A stretch of DNA of 64,000 nucleotides from Ancylobacter novellus DSM 506 (GTDB lineage Bacteria > Pseudomonadota > Alphaproteobacteria > Rhizobiales > Xanthobacteraceae). The translations under genes and the position numbers were made by a program. Of this stretch, positions 51,542 through 60,669 are shown piece after piece (within the stretch, counting starts at the first letter, position 1; the number at the start of each line of letters is the position of its first letter). The notes below the pieces were generated by a model. It saw only the letters and a program-made list of their open reading frames with translations, was not told where the DNA came from and ran no database searches. The stretch is taken from positions 124,001 through 188,000 of the forward strand of contig NC_014217.1 in NCBI RefSeq assembly GCF_000092925.1, written 5' to 3'.

Positions 51542-52282
51542 ATGAAGACCGGGCCGGCTCCCGCCCCCCGCCTGCTCGACGCCGGGGAGAGCGGCCTCGT
51601 CGTCGAGTTCGGCGACGCCATCGACGAGACCATCAATCGGCAGGTGATCGCCCTGGCGGATGCGCTGGCGGCGCGCGAGCTTGCCGGCGTGCGCGAGGTG
51701 GTGCCGACCTATCGCTCGCTGCTGGTGCTGTTCGACCCGCTAGTGCTGGCGCGCGAGGACCTGCGCGAAGAGGTGCTGGCGCTCTGGCCGCCGCCGGCGG
51801 ATGCCGGCGAGGCCCACGGCATCTGGCGCGTGCCGGTGCTCTATGGCGGCGAGCATGGCGTCGACCTCGAGCATGTCGCGCATGTGCACGGTCTCACCAC
51901 GCAGGAGGTGATCGACCTGCACAGCGGCGCCGACTATCGCGTCTACATGATCGGCTTCGCGCCGGGCTTCGCCTATCTCGGCGGCCTGCCGGAGGCGGTC
52001 CACACCAGCCGGCGTACCGGCCCGCGGATGGGAACGCCGCCGCGTAGCGTCTCCATCGGCGGCAAGCAGACGGCCGTCTCGCCGCCGCTGTCGATTCCCT
52101 CGGCCTGGCACCTGCTCGGCCAGACGCCGGTGCGCTCCTATGATCCTGCGCGCGCCGAGCGTCCGTTCCTGTTCGCGGCGGGCGACACCATCCGTTTCGT
52201 GCCCATAAAGGCGGGGGAATATGAGCGCCTGTGCCGAGCGGCCGAGGCGGGCGAGATCGTCGCCGAATGGGAGCCAGCGTGA
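51542..52282 (+). CDS. pxpB: 5-oxoprolinase subunit PxpB
   Basis: Subunit of ATP-dependent 5-oxoprolinase, which opens 5-oxo-L-proline to glutamate. The 246-residue product has KipI/allophanate-hydrolase-1 features: LDAGESGLVVEFGDAIDETI, the motif YMIGFAPGFAYLGGLP and RTGPRMGTPPRSVSIGGKQT. I prefer the ATG at 51542, spaced 7 bases from GGAAG, over the ATG at 51536. Its stop overlaps the pxpC start (TGATG). Confidence 0.94.
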   Translation: MKTGPAPAPRLLDAGESGLVVEFGDAIDETINRQVIALADALAARELAGVREVVPTYRSLLVLFDPLVLAREDLREEVLALWPPPADAGEAHGIWRVPVLYGGEHGVDLEHVAHVHGLTTQEVIDLHSGADYRVYMIGFAPGFAYLGGLPEAVHTSRRTGPRMGTPPRSVSIGGKQTAVSPPLSIPSAWHLLGQTPVRSYDPARAERPFLFAAGDTIRFVPIKAGEYERLCRAAEAGEIVAEWEPA

Positions 52283-53319
52283 TGGCGGCGCATCTCGTCA
52301 TCGACCGGCCGGGCCTGTTCTCCAGCCTGCAGGACTTCGGCCGCTTCGGCTATCAGCGCTTCGGCATCTCCGCTTCCGGTGCGATGGACAGCCTCGCCTT
52401 GCTGGCGGCGAACCTCCTCGTCGGCAATGCGCGCGGGGAGGCTGCCATCGAGCTGACCATGCTCGGCCTTTCGGCGACGGTCGAAGGCGGCCCGCTGCGT
52501 ATGGCTCTGGCGGGCGCCGACATGCCGTTCTCCATCAACGGCGCCGCTGCCGAGGGCTGGCGTGCTTATGAGCTTACCCCCGGCGACCGTATCGACATCG
52601 GCGCCGCCCGTGCCGGCATGCGCGGCTATCTCGCGATTGCCGGCGGCTTCGATATCGCGCCGACATTCGGCAGTCTCTCCACCCACTCCCGTTCCGCGAT
52701 CGGCGGGCTGGAGGGGCGGGCCTTGCGCACCGGCGACCGGCTCCCCGTCCGCGGCGCGGCAGCCGGGCCGCTATTGACGTTGGCACGGGCTCATCGCCCG
52801 CGCGGCGAGGGGGCGGTCCGCGTCGTGCTCGGCCCGCAGGACGACCTCTTCACCGCGAAGGGCATCGAGACCTTCCTGTCGTCCGACTACCGCGTGACCG
52901 ACAAGGCCGACCGCATGGGCGCCCAGTTTGACGGGCCGGAGATCGAGCATGCCGACGACTTCAACATCGTCTCGGACGGCATCATGAACGGCTCCGTCCA
53001 GGTGCCGGGCAACGGCCGGCCGCTGGTGCTGCTCGCCGACCGACAGACTACCGGCGGCTACCCGAAGATCGCCACCGTGATCGGCCCGGACCTCTGGCGC
53101 CTCGGCCAAGCCCGCCCCGGCGACATACTGCGCTTTGCCGCCATCTCGCCCGAGGCGGCGCAGGCGGCGGCGCTGGCGCATGAGAAAGCCATCATGACCA
53201 TGGCCGGGCAGATGACGGAGGTCATCCGCCCCGGCGCCGCGCTCACCAGCGAATGGCTGCTGACCCACAACCTGATCGACGGCATATGCTCGGCGACCGA
53301 TCCCGAGCTTTCCTTCTGA
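52282..53319 (+). CDS. pxpC: 5-oxoprolinase subunit PxpC
   Basis: A 345-residue subunit of the KipA/biotin-dependent carboxyltransferase-like family. Motifs are GLFSSLQDFGRFGYQRFGIS, then ASGAMDSLALLAANLLVGN, and later VVLGPQDDLFTAKGIETFLS and LLADRQTTGGYPKIATVIG. With PxpA and PxpB it makes the full 5-oxoprolinase complex; the presence of pxpA next door separates it from true allophanate hydrolase. Translationally coupled to pxpB. Confidence 0.95.
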   Translation: MAAHLVIDRPGLFSSLQDFGRFGYQRFGISASGAMDSLALLAANLLVGNARGEAAIELTMLGLSATVEGGPLRMALAGADMPFSINGAAAEGWRAYELTPGDRIDIGAARAGMRGYLAIAGGFDIAPTFGSLSTHSRSAIGGLEGRALRTGDRLPVRGAAAGPLLTLARAHRPRGEGAVRVVLGPQDDLFTAKGIETFLSSDYRVTDKADRMGAQFDGPEIEHADDFNIVSDGIMNGSVQVPGNGRPLVLLADRQTTGGYPKIATVIGPDLWRLGQARPGDILRFAAISPEAAQAAALAHEKAIMTMAGQMTEVIRPGAALTSEWLLTHNLIDGICSATDPELSF

Positions 53320-53332
53320 CCGGAGCGTTCCC

Positions 53333-54103
53333 ATGAAGACGATCGACCTCAATTGCGACATGGGCGAGGGCTTCGGCGTCTATTCGCTCGGCGACGATAA
53401 GGCGATGCTCGATATCGTCACTTCCGCCAACATCGCCTGCGGCTTCCATGCCGGCGACCCGCTGGTGATGGCGGACACGCTCGCGAGCGCGAAGGCGCGC
53501 GGGGTGGGTTGCGGCGCGCATCCGAGCTTCATGGACCTGTGGGGCTTCGGCCGGCGGCCCATCCTCGGCCAGAGCGTCGGAGAGATCGAGAAGCAACTCA
53601 TCTACCAGATCGGCGCGCTGCAGGCGCTCGCCCATGCCCAGGGCTTCAAGCTCGCCCATGTGAAGACGCATGGTTCGCTCGGCAACATGGCGAACGAGGA
53701 CATTGAGCTGGCGCGGGCGGTGGCGCGGGCGATCAAGGCGGTGGACCCCGGCTTCATCTTCATCGTCATGCCCGGCCTGCCGACCGAACGGGCGGGCGAG
53801 GAGATGGGGCTGAAGGTTGCGCGCGAGATCTATGCCGACCGCGCCTATGCCGACAATGGCAACCTCGCCTCGCGCAAGCTGCCCGGTGCCGTGCTGCACG
53901 ACGCGGAAGCCGCGGCAGAGCGCGTGCTGCGCATCGTCGAAAGCGGCGAGGTGGTCTCGATCAGCGGCGCGCGCATCCCCGTGCGCGCCGACACGGTGTG
54001 CGTCCACGGCGACACCGCCGATGCCGTGGCCATGGCGCGCGCCGTGAGGACCCGGCTCGAAGGCGCCGGCTATGGCGTCCGGCCGATGGCGGAGTGGCTA
54101 TAG
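53333..54103 (+). CDS. pxpA: 5-oxoprolinase subunit PxpA (LamB/YcsF)
   Basis: A 256-residue protein with the YcsF signature: IDLNCDMGEGFGVYSLGDDK, NIACGFHAGDPLVMADTL, GCGAHPSFMDLWGFGRRP and HVKTHGSLGNMANED. It completes the oxoprolinase complex and closes the pxpBCA operon. GGAG precedes the ATG, 13 bp after the pxpC stop. 5-Oxoproline forms spontaneously from glutamine or during transport, so the operon may simply recycle it. Confidence 0.95.
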   Translation: MKTIDLNCDMGEGFGVYSLGDDKAMLDIVTSANIACGFHAGDPLVMADTLASAKARGVGCGAHPSFMDLWGFGRRPILGQSVGEIEKQLIYQIGALQALAHAQGFKLAHVKTHGSLGNMANEDIELARAVARAIKAVDPGFIFIVMPGLPTERAGEEMGLKVAREIYADRAYADNGNLASRKLPGAVLHDAEAAAERVLRIVESGEVVSISGARIPVRADTVCVHGDTADAVAMARAVRTRLEGAGYGVRPMAEWL

Positions 54104-54124
54104 GGCACCGTCTTCGCCGGCCGG

Positions 54125-54142
54125 ATAAGGTCCGGACATTAG
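54125..54142. promoter_or_regulatory. palindromic operator, upstream copy
   Basis: ATAAGGTCCGGACATTAG differs at only two of 18 positions from the perfect palindrome at 54202-54219. The centres are 77 bp apart, close to seven helical turns, an arrangement suited to a looped repressor. Confidence 0.7.
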
Positions 54143-54190
54143 CCCAGAGGCGAGAGGTCTGTTTCATTCTCCAATAAGCACCGTCGGCAA

Positions 54191-54219
54191 TTGCCTTCTC
54201 CATAATGTCCGGACATTAT
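54191..54219 (+). promoter_or_regulatory. promoter overlapped by a perfect 18-bp palindrome
   Basis: ATAATGTCCGGACATTAT (54202-54219) is an exact palindrome. A -35-like TTGCCT (54191-54196) and -10-like CATTAT (54214-54219) are 17 bp apart, so the palindrome covers the -10 and spacer. The core GT-N4-AC matches the HutC-type GntR operator form, and a HutC-type regulator is encoded at 55360. Confidence 0.7.
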
Positions 54220-54253
54220 CCCATTCCGCGAAACCGGGACGGGAGATGTGGTC

Positions 54254-55339
54254 ATGCGGCAGGTCGAGGTGGCGGTCATCGGTACCGGGTGGTGCGGGGG
54301 GATTCGGGCCGAGACGCTGTCCCGTTCGGCGCTGGTGGACAGGCTGCACATCTGCGAGATCCGGCCGGAGCGGCTGGAGGAAGTGCGGGCGCTGACCAAC
54401 CCGGCGACAGCCACGCTCGACTACCAGGACATCGTCCACAACGACGCGATCCAGGTCGTCTACATCTCCACGACGCCGGAGAGCACCCACTTCCCGATCG
54501 CGCGGGATTGCCTGCGGGCCGGCAAGCATGTGCTGCTGGAGAAGCCGATCGCCATGGAGCTGTGGGAGGCGAACGAGCTGATCGAGCTGTCCCGGCGCAA
54601 TGGCGTCAAATTCACCATCGGCTATTCCCAGCGCTTCAACCCCAAGATCGCCTATGCCAGGAAGAGCATCGCCGAGGGTACGCTCGGGCGGGTGGTCAAT
54701 GTGATGGTCAGCCGTCATCTCTCGCGCAATCTCGGCAAGAAGATCGCCTCGCGCGTCAAGCTCTCGCCGGCGGCCATGGAATCCACCCACGATCTCGACT
54801 TCGTGTTCTGGCTGCTGGAGCCGGCCAAGCCGGTGCGGGTCTATTCGCAGGGCGCCTATGGCTACATGCAGGAGATCAACGGCTCCTATGACTGCATGTG
54901 GTCCACGGTCACGATGGACAACGGCGCGCTGGTCGTCGTCGGCGGCGGCTGGAACCTGCCGCCGGCCTATCCGAACTATTGCGGCACCTGGATCGAGATC
55001 ACCGGCACCGAGGGCGCGCTGATCCTCGACGACACCCAGCGCGACAACTGGCTCAGCACGGTGAGCGAGGGCACGCGCTTTCCCATGTCGACCATGCCCG
55101 GCGAGCAGGTGGACCATGTGTTCGCCGGCCAGATGGGGCCGGAGACGATCCATTTCCTCGAATCCGTGCTGCGCGACCGCCCGGTGATGGTCGAGCCGGA
55201 GCATGCCCGTATGGTAATGCAGACCTATATGGCGGCGGATCTCTCGGCGGCGATCAACGAGCCGGTCGACCTGCCGCTGTCGAACCAGTCGATCGCCCGC
55301 ATAGGCGATCTGAACGCCGCCGCCATCGCGGCGTCGTGA
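54254..55339 (+). CDS. Gfo/Idh/MocA-family oxidoreductase
   Basis: A 361-residue NAD(P)-dependent dehydrogenase. Rossmann motif VEVAVIGTGWCGGIRAETLS, the EKP motif in HVLLEKPIAMELWEANELIE, and the catalytic-region AAMESTHDLDFVFWLLEP with His are present. Family members oxidise inositols, sugars or amino-sugars. SD GGGAG is 8 bases before the ATG at 54254; a GTG at 54248 is less well placed. First gene after the operator pair and followed by the UTRA-type regulator. Confidence 0.92.
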   Translation: MRQVEVAVIGTGWCGGIRAETLSRSALVDRLHICEIRPERLEEVRALTNPATATLDYQDIVHNDAIQVVYISTTPESTHFPIARDCLRAGKHVLLEKPIAMELWEANELIELSRRNGVKFTIGYSQRFNPKIAYARKSIAEGTLGRVVNVMVSRHLSRNLGKKIASRVKLSPAAMESTHDLDFVFWLLEPAKPVRVYSQGAYGYMQEINGSYDCMWSTVTMDNGALVVVGGGWNLPPAYPNYCGTWIEITGTEGALILDDTQRDNWLSTVSEGTRFPMSTMPGEQVDHVFAGQMGPETIHFLESVLRDRPVMVEPEHARMVMQTYMAADLSAAINEPVDLPLSNQSIARIGDLNAAAIAAS

Positions 55340-55359
55340 CGGGAATGCGCGAGGCCGCA

Positions 55360-56115
55360 ATGAGCGATGCCGATCCAGCCGTGCCGGAAAAGCCGGGACG
55401 TGCCGCCCGGTACAGCGAGATCGAGGCCGCCCTGCGCGCCGAGATCAATGCGGGCACCCATCCGGTCGGCGCTCACCTGCCGACGGAGCACGAGCTGTGC
55501 GCCCGCTTCGCGGCAAGCCGCTTCACCATTCGGCAGGCGCTCGCAGGGCTGCGGGAGGAAGGGCTGATCGATGCGCGCGCCGGCGTCGGCACCATCGTTC
55601 TCGCCAGCCGCCGGCGCGAGACCTTCGTGCACCGGCTGAGCTCGATCGAGGAGCTGCTGCAATATCCTTCGGAGACCCGCCGTCAGCACATAAGGACGGA
55701 CGCCCTCGCCGCGTCGCCCGAACTGGCCATGCTGCTGAAATGCCGGGTCGGGCAGCCCTGGGTACGGCTGAAGGCCCTCCGCCTGACGCAGGCATCGCTC
55801 GCGCCCATCGCCTATTTCGACATCTATGTGCTGCCGGAACATGCGGGCGTGTTCGACCTTCCGAACCCGGAAGGGGTGTCGGTTCTGCGTCAGCTCGAGG
55901 AAATGCTGAACGTGCGTGCCGCACATGCCCAGGTCGAGATCTTCGTCGGGCATGTCACGGCGGAACTGGCCGAGCCGCTGATGGCGCGCCAGGACGACCC
56001 CGCCCTCGTCATCATCCGTCGCTACCGGGGGCAGGACGGCGCCGTCTTCCTCGTCACCTATTCGGTGCATCCCGAGAACCGCTTTACGCTGAACATCGAA
56101 TTCGAGCGTCGCTGA
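55360..56115 (+). CDS. GntR/HutC-type transcriptional regulator with UTRA domain
   Basis: A 251-residue regulator. Winged helix: LPTEHELCARFAASRFTIRQ, ALAGLREEGLIDARAGVGTI. The UTRA domain follows (about 95-245) with LTQASLAPIAYFDIYVLPEH and the dimer strand FLVTYSVHPENRFTLNIEF. Start ATG 55360 is 5 bases from GAGG; an ATG at 55345 is possible. It lies 20 bp after the dehydrogenase gene, and its likely operators are the palindromes at 54125 and 54202. Effector unknown. Confidence 0.93.
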   Translation: MSDADPAVPEKPGRAARYSEIEAALRAEINAGTHPVGAHLPTEHELCARFAASRFTIRQALAGLREEGLIDARAGVGTIVLASRRRETFVHRLSSIEELLQYPSETRRQHIRTDALAASPELAMLLKCRVGQPWVRLKALRLTQASLAPIAYFDIYVLPEHAGVFDLPNPEGVSVLRQLEEMLNVRAAHAQVEIFVGHVTAELAEPLMARQDDPALVIIRRYRGQDGAVFLVTYSVHPENRFTLNIEFERR

Positions 56116-56300
56116 GCCGCCGCGCCTTCGGGCTTGTGCGTCCTCTGCCATGCCCTGCCAGTATGTCCCAATGGCGAAAGAGTATTTGAAGACCCTCCCT
56201 GCGTATGGTCCGCTCGACCGCAAATAAAGAGCCGGCTCGCGGTGCGATGCACAAGGAAATCGCCCGTGCATTGTCTGGATTGTCGAGGGAGAGTTATCTG

Positions 56301-57437
56301 ATGCCGCGAAAGTCGCCTAGGGGGATCGGGCTTGCCATCGTCGGCGCCGGCCGCGTCGGTCTGTTCCGCGGCGCGGTCGCCGCGCGGCATCCCGCCGTCG
56401 AATGGATCGGCCTCGCGGAGATCGATGCGGAGAAGGGCCGGCGCATCGGCGCCGAGATCGGCGCGGATTTCGTCACCACCAGCCATCGCGAATTGCTGAA
56501 GCGCCCGGAGGTGACGGCGGTCATCGTCGCCACCGACGAGCACCTGCATGTCGATCCGGTGATGGCCGCACTGGAGCGCGACCTGCCGATGCTGATCGAG
56601 AAGCCGCTGGCGACGCATCTCGACGATTCCGCGCGGGTGCTGCGCGAGATCGAGGCGTCCGGCGTCGACGCCGTGGTGGGCTATACCCAGCGCTTCCGCC
56701 GCCGCTGGCTCGCCGCCAAGGAGAAGGTGCGTACCGGCGCGCTGGGCGACGTGACCATGGTCACGTCCCGTGCTTTCATGAACCGGCTGGTCGCCATCGA
56801 CAATTACCGCCGTTCGAACGCGCCCGAGACGATCTCGCCCATGGTGATCTCCGGCACCCACGCGCTCGACATCGTCATGTGGTACCTGGAAGCCAAGACG
56901 CCGGTGGAGGTCTATGCCCGCTCCGTCGACAAGGTGCTCGGCCCGGACTGGCGCGGCATCGACGGCACCGCGGGCATGATCATGATGAGCGACGGCTCGC
57001 TCTACCACCTCAACATCTCCTGGGCGCTGCCGGTGACCTGGCCGGGCGCGGTCTACAGCCTCGAGGTCGGGATCGTCGGCACGACCGGCGTGCTCACCAT
57101 CGACGACACCCACCGCGACATCGTGCTGGCGGTCTCCGCGCCGCAGGAAGAAGGTTACCTGCCGGACAAGACCCGCCTCGTCGACTTCATGGGCAGCTAC
57201 CCGCCCGGCGACATGGCGCTCGGCGAATTGCGCGGGCCGATGCGGACCGAGACGGAATCCTGGCTCAACCGCATCGCGCTCGACCTGCCGACGCAGCACG
57301 CCACCGCGGCGGAGGCGCACAACCGGCTGATGCTGACCAAGGCGCTCGACCTGTCCGCAAAGCTGAAGCGGCCGGTGAAGCTGCCGCTCGAAGTCGAAGG
57401 TGAACGCGAACTCATGCGCGAGGCCGCCATGGCCTGA
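56301..57437 (+). CDS. Gfo/Idh/MocA-family oxidoreductase (inositol dehydrogenase-like)
   Basis: A 378-residue NAD(P)-dependent dehydrogenase. Rossmann motif GLAIVGAGRVGLFRGAVAAR, EKP in MLIEKPLATHLDDSARVL, VVGYTQRFRRRWLAAKEKV and the catalytic His in MVISGTHALDIVMWYLEA. It is a different subfamily from the gene at 54254. The start at 56301 follows GAGGGA; an in-frame ATG at 56205 has no SD. The 185-bp gap upstream holds only half-sites of the palindrome (ATGTCC near 56163). Confidence 0.92.
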   Translation: MPRKSPRGIGLAIVGAGRVGLFRGAVAARHPAVEWIGLAEIDAEKGRRIGAEIGADFVTTSHRELLKRPEVTAVIVATDEHLHVDPVMAALERDLPMLIEKPLATHLDDSARVLREIEASGVDAVVGYTQRFRRRWLAAKEKVRTGALGDVTMVTSRAFMNRLVAIDNYRRSNAPETISPMVISGTHALDIVMWYLEAKTPVEVYARSVDKVLGPDWRGIDGTAGMIMMSDGSLYHLNISWALPVTWPGAVYSLEVGIVGTTGVLTIDDTHRDIVLAVSAPQEEGYLPDKTRLVDFMGSYPPGDMALGELRGPMRTETESWLNRIALDLPTQHATAAEAHNRLMLTKALDLSAKLKRPVKLPLEVEGERELMREAAMA

Positions 57438-57504
57438 CGCATCGCTGCAAGCTGAAACGGCGCCAGCAAAACAAGGGCGGCGCCGCGATTCCTGGGAGGG
57501 AACG

Positions 57505-58503
57505 ATGAATGCTGCCGTGACTTTCACCCGCCGTGCCGGTCTCGCGCTCCTGGCCGGAGCAACGCTCGCCGCTGCTGTGCCGGCGCATGCGCAATCGGAC
57601 TATCCGAACCAGCCGATCACCGTCATCGTGCCCTTCGCGCCCGGCGGCGCCTCCGACTTCGCCGCCCGCCTGTTGCAGCCGAAGCTCTCGGAGATCCTCG
57701 GCCAGCAGATCGTGGTTGAGAACCGCGACGGCGCCGCAGGCAATGTCGGCATGGATCTCGCCGCCCGCGCCAAGCCGGACGGCTACACGCTGTTCCTCGG
57801 CAATGTCGGCACCGTGTCGATCAACCCCTACATCTTCTCCAGCCTGCGGGTGAAGCCGCTGCAGGACTTCGCGCCGATCTCCATCGTCGCCGACACCCCC
57901 GGCCTGATGATCGCGAACCCGAAGTTCCCGCCGAACAACGTCAAGGAACTGGTGGAATATGTGAAGGCGCGGCCGGGGCAGGTGAACTTCGCCTCGCCCG
58001 GCACCGGCTCTGTGAACCGGCTGGAGATGGAGGCGTTCCGCCGCGAGGCGGGGCTCGACATGATCCATGTGCCCTATAAGGGCGGTGCCGGTCCCGCCGC
58101 CGCCGACGTGATGGGCGGCCATGTCAGCCTGATGTTCGTGACCATTTCCTCCGGCATCAATCATGTGAAGGGCGGGCGGCTGAAGGCGCTCGGCGTCACC
58201 ACCAAGGAGCGCGTCGCGCAGCTGCCGGACGTGCCGACCATGACCGAGCAGGGCTTCCCCAAGAGCGTCTCCTCCTCCTGGCAGGGGCTGCTCGCTCCCG
58301 CCGGCACGCCGCAGCCGATCATCGACAAGCTGCATGCGGCGGTGGTCGAGGCGATGAAGGACCCGACCATCCGGGCGCGCATGGCCGAATCCGGCGTCAT
58401 CGCGGTGTCGAGCCCGAGCCCGGCGGAGTTCAAGGCCTATATCAAGGCGGACGCCGACAAATGGAGCGGCATCATCAAGGAGATCGGCGCCAAGGCCGAT
58501 TGA
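57505..58503 (+). CDS. tripartite tricarboxylate transporter substrate-binding protein
   Basis: A 332-residue TctC/Bug-family periplasmic protein with a signal peptide (RRAGLALLAGATLAAAVPAH, cleavage near residue 29). Motifs YPNQPITVIVPFAPGGASDF and VENRDGAAGNVGMDLAARAK are diagnostic, as is VPYKGGAGPAAADVMGGHVS. It binds carboxylated compounds and delivers them to TctAB. SD GGGAGG precedes the ATG. It lies 67 bp after the second dehydrogenase gene. Confidence 0.95.
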   Translation: MNAAVTFTRRAGLALLAGATLAAAVPAHAQSDYPNQPITVIVPFAPGGASDFAARLLQPKLSEILGQQIVVENRDGAAGNVGMDLAARAKPDGYTLFLGNVGTVSINPYIFSSLRVKPLQDFAPISIVADTPGLMIANPKFPPNNVKELVEYVKARPGQVNFASPGTGSVNRLEMEAFRREAGLDMIHVPYKGGAGPAAADVMGGHVSLMFVTISSGINHVKGGRLKALGVTTKERVAQLPDVPTMTEQGFPKSVSSSWQGLLAPAGTPQPIIDKLHAAVVEAMKDPTIRARMAESGVIAVSSPSPAEFKAYIKADADKWSGIIKEIGAKAD

Positions 58504-58625
58504 CGCCCGCCTGAACCGACCGCGAAGCCGGCGTCGTCGGGCGCCGGCTTCGACCGTCACCCGGTCACCAAGCCGCCGTCGTCCCGCTGCCCTGCGCAGC
58601 CGCGAGGGCGGAAACGGGGTTGTCC

Positions 58626-59072
58626 ATGGATATCAGGATCTCTTCCGACTTCCTCACCGGGCTGCTGTTCTGCGGCCTCGGGGCCGTCGCCATCATCATC
58701 GGCTCCGACTACCCGATCGGCACCGCCGCCCGCATGGGCGCCGGCTATTTCCCGCTGCTGGTGAGCTCCGGTCTCATCCTGCTGGGCGGCGTGCTGATCA
58801 TCCGCTCCTTCGTCACCGAGACCGAGGAAGTCGGCTCGATCGACATACGGCCGCTGGCGCTGCTGATCGGCAGCATCCTGCTGTTCGGCCTGCTCATCGA
58901 GGACTGGGGCTTCCCGGTGGCCGGTCTTGCCGTGGTCATCGGCGCGCGTATCGCCGGCCGGCAATACAAGCCGCTGGAGACGATACTGCTCGCAGTGGGG
59001 CTGGTCGGCTTCTGCCTGGTGCTGTTCTCCTACGGTCTCGGGCTGCATCTGCCCGCCACCCATCTGTGGTGA
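58626..59072 (+). CDS. tripartite tricarboxylate transporter small membrane subunit TctB
   Basis: A 148-residue membrane protein with four hydrophobic segments: LTGLLFCGLGAVAIIIGSDY, LLVSSGLILLGGVLIIRSFV, PLALLIGSILLFGLLIEDWG and TILLAVGLVGFCLVLFSYGL. YPIGTAARMGAGYFPLLVS is the TctB family motif. The start is the ATG at 58626 rather than TTG at 58620. It lies 10 bp before tctA. Confidence 0.92.
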   Translation: MDIRISSDFLTGLLFCGLGAVAIIIGSDYPIGTAARMGAGYFPLLVSSGLILLGGVLIIRSFVTETEEVGSIDIRPLALLIGSILLFGLLIEDWGFPVAGLAVVIGARIAGRQYKPLETILLAVGLVGFCLVLFSYGLGLHLPATHLW

Positions 59073-59082
59073 GGGCGGCGCG

Positions 59083-60591
59083 ATGGAGCTCTTCAACGAA
59101 TTGATGCTCGGCTTCTCGGTGGCGCTGACGCCGGCGAACCTGCTCTACGGCTTCCTCGGCGTGCTGCTAGGCACCGTCATCGGCGTGCTGCCGGGACTGG
59201 GTCCGGTGGCGACCATCTCCATCCTCCTGCCGGTGACCTTCGCGCTGCCGGCGCCAGCGGCGCTGATCATGCTCGCGGGCATCTATTACGGCGCGCAATA
59301 TGGCGGCTCGACCACGGCGATCCTCGTCAACCTGCCGGGCGAGAGCTCATCGGTCGTCACCGCCATCGACGGCTACCAGATGGCGCGCAAGGGGCAGGCG
59401 GGCCTCGCGCTCGCCACCGCCGCGCTGTGCTCCTTCATTGCCGGCACGCTGGCGACCCTGGTCATCGCAGTGGCGGCGCCGGCGCTCGCCGAGGTGGCGC
59501 TCGACTTCGGCCCTGCGGACTATTTCTCGCTGATGCTGTTCGGCCTCGTCGCCGCGGTGATCCTCGCCCATGGCTCGATCGTGAAGGCCATCGGCATGAT
59601 CCTGGTCGGCATCCTGCTCGGCACCATCGGCATCGACGCCAATACCAGCGTCGAGCGCTTCACCTTCGGGGTGCCGGCCTTTGGTGACGGCATCGACTTC
59701 GCCGTCATCGCCATGGGCATGTTCGGGATCGGCGAAACCATCTCCAATCTCGAGCACAAGGACAGCGGGCGCAGCTTTGTCAAGGAGGTGCGCGGGCTGT
59801 GGCCGGGCTGGGCGGATATCAAGCGCTTCATCGGACCGGCGCTGCGCGGCACGGCGCTGGGCGGCTGCCTCGGCCTGCTGCCGGGCGGCGGGCCGGTGCT
59901 CGCGTCCTTCTCCACCTACGCGCTGGAGAAGAAGCTCTCGAAGACGCCGGGCGAGTTCGGTCACGGCGCCATCCAGGGCGTCGCCGGGCCGGAGGCGGCC
60001 AACAATGCCGCGGCGCAGACCGCCTTCATCCCGATGCTGACGCTCGGCCTGCCGTCGAGCGCGGTGATGGCGCTGATGATCGGCGCACTGATGATGCAGG
60101 GCCTCTCGCCGGGGCCGCAGCTCATGAACCAGCGGCCGGACCTGTTCTGGGGGCTGATCGCCTCCATGTGGCTCGGCAATCTGATGCTGGTGGTGCTCAA
60201 CCTGCCGCTGATCGGCATCTGGGTGAAGTTGCTCTCGGTGCCCTACCGCATGCTCTATCCGGCGATCATGCTGTTCTGCTGCATCGGCGTGTACAGCATC
60301 AACAACAACGCGCTCGACGTGGTGATGGCCGCGGTGTTCGGCGGCTTCGGCTACATGATGAGGCGCCTGCACTGCGAGCCGGCGCCGCTGCTGCTCGGCT
60401 TCATCCTCGGCCCGATGATCGAGGAGACGCTGCGCCGGGCGCTGCTGATCTCGCACGGCGACCCGATGGTGTTCATCGAGCGGCCGATCAGCCTGAGCTT
60501 CCTCGTCCTGACCTTCCTTCTGCTGATCGTGCTCGTCGCCCCGATGATCCGCGTGACGCGGCAGCGCGCCTTCGAGGAGAGCACGGACTGA
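59083..60591 (+). CDS. tripartite tricarboxylate transporter large permease TctA
   Basis: A 502-residue carrier with about 11-12 hydrophobic segments. Family motifs: GTVIGVLPGLGPVATISILL, GIYYGAQYGGSTTAILVNLP, and in the second half LGGCLGLLPGGGPVLASFST and PEAANNAAAQTAFIPMLTLG. It is driven by the ion gradient and needs TctB and TctC, encoded just upstream. The substrate is an unknown carboxylate linked to the dehydrogenases. It ends 30 bp before a strong terminator. Confidence 0.96.
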   Translation: MELFNELMLGFSVALTPANLLYGFLGVLLGTVIGVLPGLGPVATISILLPVTFALPAPAALIMLAGIYYGAQYGGSTTAILVNLPGESSSVVTAIDGYQMARKGQAGLALATAALCSFIAGTLATLVIAVAAPALAEVALDFGPADYFSLMLFGLVAAVILAHGSIVKAIGMILVGILLGTIGIDANTSVERFTFGVPAFGDGIDFAVIAMGMFGIGETISNLEHKDSGRSFVKEVRGLWPGWADIKRFIGPALRGTALGGCLGLLPGGGPVLASFSTYALEKKLSKTPGEFGHGAIQGVAGPEAANNAAAQTAFIPMLTLGLPSSAVMALMIGALMMQGLSPGPQLMNQRPDLFWGLIASMWLGNLMLVVLNLPLIGIWVKLLSVPYRMLYPAIMLFCCIGVYSINNNALDVVMAAVFGGFGYMMRRLHCEPAPLLLGFILGPMIEETLRRALLISHGDPMVFIERPISLSFLVLTFLLLIVLVAPMIRVTRQRAFEESTD

Positions 60592-60620
60592 TCGGGTCGC
60601 CCCTCCTTCCGGGCAAACGG

Positions 60621-60650
60621 AAAACGGCCGGGCGGGAGCCCGGCCGTTTT
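60621..60650. terminator. bidirectional rho-independent terminator
   Basis: AAAACGGCCGGGC (60621-60633) and GCCCGGCCGTTTT (60638-60650) form a perfect 13-bp stem, GC-rich with A/T flanks and a 4-nt loop. It lies between the convergent tctA and LysR genes and can serve both. Confidence 0.93.
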
Positions 60651-60669
60651 GACATGGGGAGCGGGAAGG

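Noticed and set aside
51542..53319. pxpB-pxpC as allophanate hydrolase/urea carboxylase parts linked to DUF1989
   Set aside because: No carboxylase domain or amidase is present and a clear PxpA follows, so 5-oxoprolinase is the better reading.
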